Assembly (NCBI GenBank): GCA_964023205.1
Contig: OZ026843.1
Coordinates: forward strand, 4,387,029-4,451,028
DNA from: Lutraria lutraria
Lineage: Eukaryota > Mollusca > Bivalvia > Venerida > Mactridae
Length of the DNA stretch: 64,000 nt
Direction of reading: 5' to 3'
Positions 45,593 to 57,761 of this stretch are shown here, one piece after another. The position numbers were made by a program, and so were the translations under genes. The notes under the pieces are model-generated. The model saw only the letters and a list, made by a program, of their open reading frames with translations, was not told the DNA's origin and searched no databases. How positions within the stretch are numbered: position 1 is the stretch's first letter; every line of letters begins with the position of its first letter.

Positions 45593-46768
45593 GCTTTTGG
45601 GATGTTAAAATTACAGCTGTAAAACAGACGGAATAGACACGTAAATCAGCAGGAAAACGAGTTTTCCAGCCGTAAAACAACCGGAATTTATTTTCAGTTG
45701 GAATCAGTACATATTTTACGGTTGTAATTATAAAATTTTACAGTTGTAAATCGCATTGCCAGCTTTCAAGGCCTAATTTGCAAAGTAGCCTCCCTTGATT
45801 TTCGGTCGACGGGAAGCTTGGGATAAAATTTCGATTATGTCCCTTAGATAAGGACCCTAGATTAAATGTTTAGACCCTAGATAAGCACTGACATCAGTAG
45901 AATCACGGTTCATTAAGCAAGACATGCACTGCGCCCACAGGCATGATCCTTATCCGTTTTACATCAGTGGTTCATCAGATACGAGTAAAACAATGAAAGA
46001 AAGTGATATCATGAAGAACTTGACTTTTGCATTATTTATGTATATTAGTTGTTAGATGTCGGGAATTACAGCTAAGCTAAACATGTTTTATAATATTAAA
46101 ATAACCATTAATGTACGCTTTATTTTATTTATTCTGCTACTAATAAGTTTTCTTTGAAAAGGTGATAATTTGGTTAATTCTAATTTTGTCATCATGTAGA
46201 TAATTAGATTGTAAAATCTCTTCTGTTTTATTTATTCTGATTTTTATCGAAAACTGTTACTTTAAACAGTGGTGTAATATTTAGGAAAGTAGGCTATTTC
46301 ATTGAATTATTTTTCATTTCTTTCCGGGATGCGGGGCTTGTGTTAAATAACTAGTTTATATTGTATCGAGTATAAATTTAGACATATATAACATCCCTTT
46401 TTGATCAATAAATTGTTAAAAGTCTCTGATTAAACAACTAAGTCTTACAACTATTTTTTTGGCTTAAAGGTCCATTAACTTAGTAATACAGCGCAATAGA
46501 TAGAAATTGATAGTAAAATATAAGAGATACATTTGCTCTAAAAATGCCTTTCTTTAGCCATCCACATCTCGTAAAAATGCAGTCAGTTGTTTTTTCTTAT
46601 TTCTTTTTGCATTATCATTGGAAAAAAAACTGTGCTACATTTCTATATGTACTTACTGATTAATAATAAAGAAAATTTCGGAACTTTTTATTGCAAATAA
46701 AAGTCAGTTTCACTGATAAGACATCTTTCTTGGTTAAGTGAGACCTACTTTAATTATCTAATGGGGCT
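45593..46768. mobile_element. 1176-bp TTAA-flanked element, family C-like tips
   Basis: The tips AGCCCCATTAGC and (right, reverse complement) AGCCCCATTAGA are flanked by TTAA at 45589-45592 and 46769-46772. The tips resemble those of the shorter elements at 53946 and 62488. The interior has several short 'ttttac' and 'gtaaaac' inverted words (45605-45750) and no reading frame. The right ~300 bp also occurs inverted at 48350-48636. Confidence 0.75.
46468..46760 (+). repeat. ~300-bp repeat, arm 1
   Basis: It starts 'aggtccattaacttag' just after TTAA and runs through 'atgcctttcttta', 'cattatcattgg', 'gctacatttctat' and 'gtcagtttcactgataag'. It is matched in reverse at 48350-48636 and partly at 22800-22900. 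Confidence 0.7.
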
Positions 46769-46772
46769 TTAA

Positions 46773-47171
46773 AATAAGTTCGATGTTAATTACTAGTATC
46801 ACAATAAAATATGACATGTCTACATATAATTTACAAGTACCTGACTTAATTCGCGTAATTTTGTACCAGTTTAAATAGCATGTATAGTAATAAAATCCAA
46901 TACAGGTCATGGTTCAGTGAGCTAGTTATATATATTGCACTAAAGGTCAGTATTAACTGGGACCATTATACACATATATACATGTATATATGCATTAATC
47001 ACGTTAATTGGTGATGTAATCTGCATTCATCTATAAATGCTGATCCGTCTAATTGTATTGAAACAAATTTATTATTTTGATGACAGGGGTGTGCTCAACA
47101 GCTAATTTAAAGCTGTTCATTATGTTTCTATAATTTAATTACAAATAATTAATACCAGTATTTTTGAGCTA
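46773..47171. other. Non-coding gap
   Basis: AT-rich; nothing recognised. Confidence 0.45.
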
Positions 47172-47345
47172 CAGTACAACCTCTGTAGAGCAACACCCTG
47201 TGGGAGCTGCAAATATTGGCCGTTGTTTAGAGGTTGTTGCTCTACAGAGGTTAAATTTATAGTAAATATCAGCTTAGGGAAATTTTAAAGGTGTTGTTAG
47301 GTTGTTGCTTTACAGATCGAGGGCCGCTCTGGAGATGTTGTACTG
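47172..47345. mobile_element. Pogo-type MITE, best-preserved copy
   Basis: 174 bp. The left tip is CAGTACAACCTCTGTAGAGC and the right tip (reverse complement) CAGTACAACATCTCCAGAGC, with TA on each side (47170-47171, 47346-47347). An internal inverted pair 'cctctgtagagcaaca' / 'gttgctctacagagg' makes a second hairpin. It defines the family seen at 911, 19470 and 45132. Confidence 0.85.
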
Positions 47346-47610
47346 TATATTATAACTTGTATGTAAAATATGACATTAGTTAGTAAAAGACGGATTGCTT
47401 TATTCTACCGAATAAGTGGGACATTAGTAGGGACCACTTGTTTTTACTGATTTTATCTCTAAAGCCATGCTAGATGGTTATATACGGGAATATTATGAGA
47501 AACGACGCGTTTCCAAAACTGGTCAATTCAGATCACACAATTGAAAGCAAGTAAATGTTAAAAATATTAATACATTAATATTCAATATGAATCAGCAAAG
47601 AATCTAGTTT

Positions 47611-48125
47611 GTGCACGTAAATGGGAAAATGTGATACTAAAATTACAACATGGCTTTCTTGGTGGTTGAATATCCACTATTTTGCCTAGTTTTAGGAATT
47701 TCTTGTATGTTAATTCACAATGTACATGTATTTATAATCTGGACCGACAGGGATAAATTTTGTAAAGATCAGGGAAGCAAGAAGATAAAATACAACATAA
47801 TTGAAATTTGTATCATTATAAAGAAGAAAGATGTAAAATTGTGCACATAACTGGGAAAATGTTGTGCTTACACAGGGATGCTATATTACAATATAGCATC
47901 CCTGGCTTACACTACAAAATGTCTTTCTAGGTGTTTGAAATTCCCACCTTTGCTTCATTTTAGAAATTTCCTTCTTTGTTCATATAATAAATCTAGACTG
48001 ACAGGGACAATTTTGTAACAAACAGGGAAGCAAGAAGATAATATATAACATAATTCAAATTTGTATCACTGTAAAGAAGAAAGATACAAAATAGTGCTCA
48101 TAACTGGGAAAATGTTGTGTCTTTA
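47611..48125. repeat. Tandem duplication of a ~230-bp unit
   Basis: 'gtgcac.taa.tgggaaaatg' recurs at about 47611, 47840 and (as 'gtgctcataactgggaaaatg') 48091. The two units share 'gacagggat/caattttgtaa', 'cagggaagcaagaagata' and 'taaagaagaaagat'. The second spacing is longer by about the length of the 32-bp insertion at 47873-47904. It has no coding signature; a 66-codon frame in the first unit is not preserved in the second. Confidence 0.85.
47873..47904. mobile_element. 32-bp near-perfect palindrome with 7-bp TSD
   Basis: Arms CAGGGATGCTATATT and its complement are separated by 2 nt. The exact 7-bp duplication gcttaca lies at 47866-47872 and 47905-47911. Comparison with the adjacent tandem unit shows it as an insertion. 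It looks like the two tips of a transposon left after loss of the body. Confidence 0.85.
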
Positions 48126-48349
48126 TTATTAATAAAGTTATGACATGTTAAATAAATATTTCCTCTATAACTCTATATAGAGCACCTGTCACCGCCATGT
48201 CATTGATATCGCAAAAAAGTCGATTTTCAAGGGGGACAACTTTCCCGATAAGCCAACTGATAAGCTCTGAAAGCTGGCAATGGTTTACGGCGGTAAAATT
48301 GGACTTTTTTTTTTGCTGGAGTTAAAACAGGCAGCATGATTTTATCTAA

Positions 48350-48636
48350 AATGATGGCTTATCAGTGAAACTGACAATTACTTGCGATAGATATATTCCG
48401 TAATTTTATTTTTTTAATCACCAAGTACATAATCATAGAAATGTAGCATAGTATTTTTTCAATGATATTGCAAAAAAATAGGAAAAAGTATCTAACAACA
48501 TTTTACAAGATGTAGCTATAAGAAAGGCATTTAATGTTAATATTGCTATAGAGCAAATAAAATATATTTCTTATATTTACTATCATTTTATCCTTCATTC
48601 TGTATAACTAAATTTTAAAAGCTAATTAATGGACCT
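48350..48636 (-). repeat. ~300-bp repeat, arm 2 (inverted to 46468-46760)
   Basis: Its reverse complement begins AGGTCCATTAATTAGC and follows the order of arm 1. The sequence just beyond (48200-48350) includes 'gaaagctggcaatgg', the inverse of 'ccattgccagctttc'-like sequence at 45755. So the similarity to the 45593-46768 element extends in pieces. Confidence 0.65.
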
Positions 48637-48649
48637 TTACTGAATAATC

Positions 48650-49005
48650 TTCTTATATAAGCTTATTTAAAATCAAGTGGGGGCCAATTTTTACCCTTGG
48701 GCCATGATTTTAACGAAGTTGGTAGGGGTCCAGTAGACATAGCTACACACCAAATATCTAAGCTCTAGGCATGTGGTTTCTGACAAGATTCTTAAAGTTT
48801 TTCAAATTTCAAACCAGTTTTAAGCTTTGAAATGGGACCACCCAAGGATCATTCCAGCAAATTTTATTTGCAACTGGCATAGTGACGTAGGAGCTGATGT
48901 TGTTTAAAGTAAATATGGACACCACTTCACGATGCACCACGGGCGCAGAGTGATCACAAAGGCTCACCTTGAGCACAACATGCTCTCACTGGTGAGCTAA
49001 AACAG
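48650..49005 (+). repeat. 'agctcacc'-family repeat, single unit with right end
   Basis: 'ccaatttttacccttgggcc', 'taacgaagttggtagggg' and 'ctaagctctaggc', then 'caccttgagcacaaca' and the closing 'ggtgagctaaaa'. Confidence 0.7.
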
Positions 49006-51353
49006 CAAGATGAGAGTTTGTTAATGAATCAGGTTTGTGCAATTCAAGTTAATTCATCATGACAAAATATCACTAAACTTATCAAATTAAGGTATCTAAT
49101 AAAACACAAAATTAACTAAGGCCATTTTTAAAAAAATATTTGTTTGCAGTACATAATTTATGTAACCTGAGCCAGATCATTTTCTGATGGTAGGTACATT
49201 GTAGGTAAGAAATATTTCTTTCTGACGCAAGAGCAAAATCAGCCATGCATTACCGATTTCATATGACAAAACCCCATACATTGATTTTAAATCATATGTG
49301 TTTATTGAATGTGGAATCTTGTTAACTCTATCCAGTTTTAACTGGTAGTCCCAATGGGATTCCAACATCTACAACAAACTTCACTACACCAAACCAACCC
49401 GCAGCAAATGGCTCCCCGCTCGCATGTCCATTCGTTAAGGAGAAGTTACACCATCTAGATACAAAATTTGGTCATTCACTCAACCCAATCCAGGCCTCTC
49501 ATTAGTGATGATTTGCCAGAATGTGTCTGTGCATTGTATCAAACCTTTTCTTATAGACTGGATCGACCTTCAGCCAATCCATATGAGACACATTGATGTC
49601 AAAAACATGAAGTAGCTTTTAGAAACTGTCAGACTCGAAACAATTATCAATGTTACAAAAAGGAATTTGAACCATAATGAGGGTCATGCGTAAAGTTTGT
49701 CGGTATAATGATGTGATGGTTTTAAAAATTTGTCATGGCAAGTTTTATATTATTTAATGCTATTATAGCTCAGTCATGTAGTTGTTAGCAGAGTGATAAT
49801 CTCTGCACTTGAGTAGGACAAAACATATTTTGTGAATTACGTTACCATCATAGTCATTGAAGTAACTTATCATAGATTGTTCTGTTACTTTGTTTTATTG
49901 GTGACTAAGTTGTTTGTAAATACTTACATTGTCCAATGTTAAATATTTGTGTGCATTTTTAAATGAGTAAGAAATTATAATGTTTCGTATAATCATAATA
50001 TTGATGTTAAGTAATTTAATTAGAGTTATTTCATGTTCTGACTGTCAACATTGTGTTATAGATCAATTGACTATTATTTGCCTTTTACATTGTTACATCA
50101 TTTTAGTGAGTATATTTACCAAATTAATATTATTTGTATCAATATCATGAGATATTAACTACAATTTACTTTGCCTACATTATAATATAGTTTTAGTGTA
50201 AATTACATTTCCATTGATGTGTTTATTTCACTTTTATCTTATGATATGAATAAATACATGTTTTACCAAGTTTATTTGCTCTAGTACAAAAAGGATGTAC
50301 CTGCACTTTTGACGTCAATTTAGCTAAGAACTACACACTAATGTTCCTCCATGATGATTGGATGATTGACATTTATTTCCTGCTTAAAAAATTAGTGCAA
50401 AACAGATTTAAATCATGTTGTTGAAATACGTGATTTATTCATTATTTTAGTTCTTAAATTCTATCCCATGTTGAAGCATTTAATAAATGCAGGTGGAATA
50501 TCTAACATGTTTATTTTGCGTGTATCTTTTCCTTAGAATACTTTACATGTGACGGGGTCAGACTTTGGTATCTATTGAGTTTGAGTTTTATTGTGTTCTT
50601 TTATATTTATATAATTATGTGTGTGATCAATTGTCTCCCATTAAGTATATTATGGTCAGTGGTAAGTTGTGTCCCTTGATGGTTCAGTGGTCAGTCTTGC
50701 ATGACCGAATAGATTTCAGTTGATTTTATATTAATCCCCTAAGTTATGTGTAATGATCAGTTGCACATCAGAAGTTGAATTGCCAGGACTGATTTTTGTA
50801 TGCTCCAGACTGAAATAAGATGGTTTATGAATTGTAGAGTATTTGGTAACTTTAATATTGCTTCTCTATGTAACTTAAGTATGATGAGTTATCATAAGTA
50901 TAGTTCTTCTAGCAATCATTTCAAGTAATTAATTATTGTAATAAGATTTATTGCTTTGTTGTAATAAATGTCAGTATGCTGACTTTCCCTTGTTTGTAAC
51001 CATTTACTAGTCTAGTATTCTGTCCATACTGTAATATCTTGCACACCCTTTTATCACTAATGAATTCTCACATTTCAGAGTTTTAGATTATTGTTACCAC
51101 TGAGAGAAGTTGAGAGAGTTGTTTAGTGGATCCCGTTCCACAAACGGTGAGTTTGTATATATATGTGATGTGTTATGTGGTTCATGTATTTTGTACTATG
51201 TGATTGTATTTGTTCTTGTAAGTAACTTAATTGTGCATAATTATGTAAAGTATATGTATGTAATGCTTTGAAGGTAATGATATTGGCCACTGGAATCATT
51301 GTTTGTATTGTGATGGTTTGTGCTATGTATTGTATTTATTATTTGTTGTTTTA
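49006..51353. other. Long non-coding stretch
   Basis: About 2.3 kb with no convincing gene, RNA or element boundary. At 50674 'tgatggttcagtggtcagtc' weakly resembles a tRNA A box. Composition is AT-rich with 'gtattt'-type words. Confidence 0.45.
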
Positions 51354-51354
51354 T

Positions 51355-52409
51355 TGTACGGCGGCCTTTGGCCGCCGTACTCTCTGGAATGCTTATTTTT
51401 AACTGGCAATGCAAAATCGCAACTTCTTGCGCGAAGCAGATTAGTGACAGTGCCCGAAATATTCCGAAATATCCGCAATGGTCATCACGTGATATAAACA
51501 AAACAGAAATAGAGCGAGGTCACGTGTTACTCACACCAACTAGTGTTAGCTTGATGACGCAGTCGCTATTTATAGTCTAAGAATGGAGCGAGCTCGATAA
51601 ACAACGACGGGAATGAATCTGCCCATCTGTCAATAAATGCAGCCGAAACTCTTTATATCAAAGGACTTAGGAAAAATTGTTCGATCTAAATGAACTTCGA
51701 TGTATAAATTATTAGAGAAATTCGCTGTGTATAAGATATGGAACATGGTATTTATACGTTTCGATGTATTTATTTTAGCAACATGTCGCAAATAAACAAA
51801 ACATTATAAACATATTCACACAGACTAATTTTATAATCGCGAGCGTGGACACTGACTTGTTTACGCAATTGTTGTTAATTAAATATCGATTTCGGAGCTC
51901 AATATAAAAAATGTCCGAGCAGGTGAGAAATGATGACTTAATTGGTTCGACATAGACGGTCACTTTATTGTTTGATATAGATGGTCACTTTAAAGTTGAA
52001 AATCTATGTTTGGGACCGTTATACCAGGTTTTTACGACAACGTACCCTCAGACAACGGAGTATATTATTTTTGGAGACTTTATTTAAATATTTTATATGC
52101 ATTCCAGCAGATATTGCAACGTCTGATACACCGAGGTGATAGTTTCCCCTGATTTTAATTTTAAAGTGGAAACAGGGACTACATATAGAGTACCTCGTGA
52201 ACTGTAGAACCATATGACCAGATTCATGAGATTCATGAAACATCAACGGCTTGTATTTTTGATGGAGTAGATGATCACTTTAGTTTCGGGATCAGTTAAG
52301 TCAAAATAACAAATTCGTTTGATCTGAAACTTCGCACATCCTGATAAAAAATGTTACATAGGCCACATTCTAGTATTGAATTGCCGGATGCGATTTTGCG
52401 CCGTACAAA
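51355..52409. mobile_element. Possible TIR element starting TTGTACGGCG
   Basis: Left 'attgtacggcggcc' and right 'gcgccgtacaaac' are inverted; sub-terminal 'gcaaaatcgcaa' (left) and 'gcgattttgc' (right) also pair. At the left tip is a hairpin gtacggcggcc-ttt-ggccgccgtac (51356-51380). I find no clear target duplication and no transposase, so this is a candidate only. Confidence 0.4.
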
Positions 52410-52855
52410 CATTTAACTTGTTATTGTCTATAATGCTTGTTTTATATTTTAGGGTCTACATTAGACATTAGACATTATATATAAAATAGATTGATGTCAA
52501 ACTACCTTCTGGTTGTTGATACTTGTGAGGTTGGCTAGCTGAGTATATTTACACACCCATACACCCACCCCCTATTACATACACACTAATGTATTGTCAG
52601 TAACTTAATTCACAGTCACGAAAAAGCATGCTTGTTTGAGCAAATGGTACTAAATTGTGAATGAATATGTTTTGATACTATTGCACAGAAAAGATACAGA
52701 AGGCCTTGAAGAATTCAAATTTAAAACATTTGTGTTCATGAATATAATTGAACAAAAAAGTCTCAGAATTGTGATTATCATACTTATGTTGTTGAACATA
52801 TCTGCCAAGTATTTCTGAAATCCATCCATGTATGACAAAGTTACTGAGCAGACAC
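52410..52855. other. Non-coding gap
   Basis: Nothing recognised; short minus-strand frames have no motif. Confidence 0.4.
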
Positions 52856-53345
52856 AAAATAAAATACCGATGTTTGACCTTCAACCCCTATGTATGACCT
52901 TGACCTTGGAGCCATGGGAGTTGTGTGCGACATCATCTAGTGGAGGTTATCATTTGTGGACTGTTATTCGAAAATCCTCCAATGAATAACAAATTACAGA
53001 GCGGACAAGGCAAAAAGACCAAAATTATGACCTTTGAACTCTAAGTGTGACCTTGACCTTGAAGCAACAGCCATGGGAGTTGCGCGTCACACATCGTCTA
53101 GGGGTGGTGAACATTTGTGGTAAGTTTATTTTAAAATCCTCCAATGAATGACCAAGCTACAGAGCGGACACGTGAGACCATGACTTTGGAGATATTGACG
53201 TAATTTTTTCGCATGACACACTGTCCCATGATGGTGAACAAATGTAACAAGTCATTCATAAATCCTTCAATCCATAGAGAAGATAAGCGTGGACTGTTGA
53301 AAGTTTGAGACGGACCGACCGACAAAGTGACTCCTATACAATGGT
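52856..53345 (+). repeat. 'tgaccttgacctt' repeat with ~145-185-bp sub-units
   Basis: Two to three imperfect units share 'tatgaccttgaccttg', 'gccatgggagttg', 'catc(a/g)tctag' and 'aaaatcctccaatgaat', then 'acagagcggaca'. It ends with 'gacggaccgaccgacaaagt'. This is a dispersed repeat type common in mollusc genomes. Confidence 0.7.
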
Positions 53346-53945
53346 AGTGGGGGTATAATTATTGTCATTATCATATCGTACATGTACTAATACAATGCAC
53401 ATTACTTTGCTGATAATGAAGTCAATAAAGGGGTGCAGTATATTTATCGCAATAAAACATCATTTTTGCGCTTTCAGTTAGAATTTTTTGTTGCTTGGAT
53501 TAAAGTATGATATTTAATCTTTGTATTACGACCAATAAATGTATATGCTTATCAGACTTTAATGAAATTAATAACTAAATGAATATATATTTTGTATTTT
53601 GAAGATAAGTCGTTTTTAGAACCGTTACTATTTTTGTCATAATAATATATTGTCTGGGACCATTATAAAAATATATGTATAATGATGCCAGGTATAATGG
53701 TCCTAGATTTGATACATTTATAAGTTTCACAACATTATATGAAAGTAAGTTTATTGATAGCTATGGAATTGATAGATATATATTCCAATAGATGGACATG
53801 ATAGATATGTTATAGCTATTTTGGCTTATAAGGCTTTTTTTTATTCTAAGTTTTTTTATATAAAAGATGAGTCTAAATGAGATGCCAAAAATATGTATAC
53901 TTTTAACACAGTAGCAAATTGGATAATCAACACATTCGTCATTAA
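53346..53945. other. Non-coding gap
   Basis: AT-rich; nothing recognised. Confidence 0.4.
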
Positions 53946-54281
53946 AGCCTCATTAGCTTTTTGCTATAAAAAAACAATTGCTGATACTATCCCAAGATAA
54001 TTATTACCGATGAAACGAGCCATTTTTCTTCTAAAAAACTCATTTCTGTGTGATTTTTGCTTTTGTAAACTTGAAGTATGTAGAGCGCGTGACGTCACTT
54101 TTCGACGTGTGCATAACTTGACTGCAGTAAAACACAGCTGCGATGATATTGAAAAAAATACGATATTGGTTTTGGAAACATTTTTTCTTGCTATTAAGTA
54201 TGCCCGGGAGGATGCCTCTGCTATAGAACAAGCAGAAACTATTACGATCAATAAATTTACGGGTTATATGCTTATGGGACT
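53946..54281 (+). mobile_element. TTAA-flanked MITE, family C copy 1
   Basis: 336 bp, TTAA at 53942-53945 and 54282-54285, tips AGCCTCATTAGC and GCTTATGGGACT. An inverted copy at 62488-62840 aligns through the whole body, including 'tgacgtcacttttcgacgtg' and 'aagtatgcccgggaggat'. A 91-codon frame inside is also partly open in the other copy but has no domain. Confidence 0.85.
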
Positions 54282-54469
54282 TTAATGTGTCAGTGATATT
54301 CAATAAGTATAAGGGTCCATTCCTGCACAATTAATTTCTTTTTTACACCTTTATACATTTCTAATAATGAAACATAGCAAAAACAGTGTTAATTGAAAAC
54401 ACAAGATCAGAGTTTCTTGTTGTTCTCTTGCACAGTCGGGTGGAAATAGTAGCACATTAAAAGCTTTAA

Positions 54470-55045
54470 CAAGAGGGCCAAGACGGCCCTATATCACTCA
54501 CATGACAATCACTGTTCACTCATTAAAACTATGGTTTGAACCAGTGACCTAGTTTTTGACCCCAGATGACCGATGTTAGAACTTGTTCTACATATAAATA
54601 AGACAAACATTCTGACGAAATTTGGTAAAGATCCAATCAAAACCATGAAAACTAAAGCATAGACAAGGTTTTCATAAGATTTGACCTAGCGACCAAGTTT
54701 TTGACCCAAGATGACCCATGTTTGAACTCATCCAAGACATTATAAAGACAAACATTCTGACAAGGTTTCATGATCATCCAATCAAAACAGTGACTTCTAG
54801 AGTGTTCACAAGGTTTTCCCTTATTTGGCCATGGTGACCTTGTTTTTCAACAAAAATGGGCCAATATCGAACTCATCCGAGATTTTGTCAATATTAACAT
54901 TCTGACCCAGTTTTGCTAAAATTGAGCTAAAAATGTGGCCCCTAGTGTGTTCACAAGGTAAAGTTTGACGATGCACGACGCCGGACGCCAGACTGAAACT
55001 GATCCTAAAAGCTCACACTGTCACTTTGAGACATGTGAGCTAAAA
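54470..55045 (+). repeat. 'aagagggccaagacggccct' dispersed repeat with ~150-bp sub-units
   Basis: Starts 'acaagagggccaagacggcc' and 'atcactcacatg'. Repeated units have 'gacctagtttttgacccca', 'gatgacc.atgtt.gaact' and 'acattctgac'. It ends with 'gatgcacgacgccggacgcc' and 'acatgtgagctaaaaa'. It is related in layout to the repeat at 43855. Confidence 0.75.
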
Positions 55046-56902
55046 ACACATCAGAGATTATTTGTATTTCTTTCTTTCTGTCTTGTAATTTAAGCGGTGA
55101 ACCGGACAATAATATAATTATTGATGTATGTGTACTGTATTAGTGTAAGTATTTGATAAAACCACAGATCTTTATTTAGGCAGACGCTGAATATGGCCGT
55201 TCTCATGTATGACTGGGCTTGATGCTTTGTATACAACTTGTCAGCAAAATAATTATATATTTGTTCGGAGTTCAGGTACCAGTGAGACTGAGACATCAAT
55301 GTCAGTGCGTAGTCCCCGGAAGTAGAATTATTCCTTATCAGGGGACATCACCGTCAATTTACTAAGGGAAGTAACCTAGTTATGGGAAAGGGTCATAGTC
55401 CAGATTTAGCACTGATGGATTTAGTGGTTTTACCAAAACTGAAATTGTATCAGTTGAAATAAAACGATTTAACTTAAATGTGGAAATTAGAATGGCCGTG
55501 ATCAGTTTTGCTAGAACATGACTGTGACAATATAAGTATTATGATATATTCTCTATATGAGTGGAAAGACACAGAAAATGCAGAACATTTGAGGATGAGT
55601 ACTTCGAGAAAATGTGATTATATGTGAGTATAACGTCATGACGTCGATATGAAGTATGTTAAAGTGCTCCGTAGATCTATATGTGTGTCTGATCTATACA
55701 GCATATATTTTTTACCAATCAATATTTCACTCTAATATTTGGCATGTATTTTGTCAATAATTATAACATGTACATAAAAGTTTAGCATAAAACATATCTA
55801 TGATCAGTCTCATTAATAACACTGTCCATGAACCTTACGGATGACCTTTGTACAATAAACTGCGATACCTTTTTATACACTTCCTTTTAACTATAATAGT
55901 ATGATACAATGTTAATGAGATTATTTTCACACTATTTTATTGTGATACTACAAGTCTATTGTTGCCAATTCATGTCACTTGTTCTTATTGATAATAATAT
56001 AATTATCATCCTTTTTACATAGATATATTTGTAGCTTATGCTTGACCTACATGACCACACTCAATTAATGCACCATAAAGCATGAAATATAAATTGAGTT
56101 ACATGTAGTATAATTCAAGCATCAAGTAATTGTGTTTATGCAATTATTGTGTACAATCCATATAATTTATGTTATGGTATTTTATTGCATCTAATCAATG
56201 CATTAAAATTTTAAGTAGGCAAGCATGACTATTGGGTCTAACTTTGTCTATTGAAATACTATTGCTATTGCTGAAAGTGCTATTGTGATACTATTGCTGG
56301 AAACTAATGTGATAATATTGCAATTATAGTTCGTTATTGCCAATTTAAGATTTGAAAACTACAGAGAATAAATGTTTGTGGAAATTAATGATTTAAATGA
56401 AATGGACAGAAATAGATTAATAAAATTCAATTCAAAAACTGCATCGGGTCTCAAAAGCAGCCATTAATTTCATAACCCTATGGATGGAAAATCATAGAAA
56501 CTGACAGAACGGTCTTAGTCTAAATTAGCCTCCTCTGTTATAGACGAGATGAGGGGTGCATGCACTATGAGGGCTGTTTGTTCAGGGAATGAAAATAAAG
56601 TTCAGGTCACTGAATAAAACTATCTATCTTTTATCAGGTATACATGTATTAAAGTTACTATCATGTTCAATGGAAGAGTATATTTATGCATATGGTTAGT
56701 TAAACAATTGCTTTATTGGTCCTTTGTGGGTGATTGATGAGTGGTACTATCTACAATTATTTTTTATAACGGAAGTGGTTTTTAATTAATAATAATCTTT
56801 AGTTTATAAGGAGGAAAGTATTGTAACTATTGATAGTTGAGCTATCAGCGATGATTATTGGATCAGTGGATATTATGTTTGCGGGACATTGACAATATTA
56901 TA
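55046..56902. other. Non-coding gap; contains an apparent empty target site
   Basis: At about 55375 'cctagttatgggaaaggg' matches the left flank of the element at 30116-31481 but without the insertion. Otherwise no gene or repeat boundary is recognised. Confidence 0.45.
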
Positions 56903-57761
56903 ATGGAACCTCCATGAACGTTCATCTCTCAACAATAGTCACCTGTCAACAACGGCAACTTTGAATCCCCCGGTGCATTTTCAACATAAATGAACCTCTC
57001 ATCACTGGTCACCTCTGAACTCAGGCCATCAAATTTGTTCCCAATGACCATATACTGTAACCTCAGAACGGCCAGTCATAATCAAAGAATGTATGCACAT
57101 GTAAAATGTCAAACAACTGTCTAATGTGTTCGTTGGGAAGGTGTCAAGGGATCAGTACAAATTAATGGACAGCAGTTATGAATTTTTAATGTGTCATTGT
57201 TAAGTTTTTCACTTCCAGTATACAACCCCAAAGTGTATCATTTTCAATTTGTAACTAATACTGGTAAGATCTATATCTGCAAAACTGATTAATTATAAAA
57301 GCTATGAGTACTAAAACATGCAAAGTTTCTGATGCTTGAGTAGTGTATTGCTGTCATCAAAATGCTAGAATCTGGTCAAAGTTCCAGAAAAGATGCTGAG
57401 CACTTGGGTGTTGGCAGATCTCTAGTTCAAGTGTGTAACAGTTATTTTTGTGAAATTACTAAGACATATAGTATAGGTCTTAAAAATTGTTTCATATGCA
57501 GTGACCATGAAGATATTGTTAATTGATTGATATTTTTCACATGTAACTGTAAATTATTATTGTAATGATAACAACTTCAAATTTTAACACTCGGGTCTCG
57601 ACACTAACAATGGTCTGAGGCGACCTATTTTCTCCAAGGAACACACATTCTTCTTTGTAATAAATTGGTTTTACACGTGATAAATATATTTGTGGTGTAT
57701 GAAACCCAAGACACAGCTATGAAATTTGGGTGACCTGTATTTTATGAAATTAAGTAAATTA

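Noticed and set aside
54010..54330. 91-96-codon frames on both strands
   Set aside because: They lie inside TTAA MITE family C. A similar partial frame in the inverted copy reflects shared sequence, not selection that I can demonstrate.
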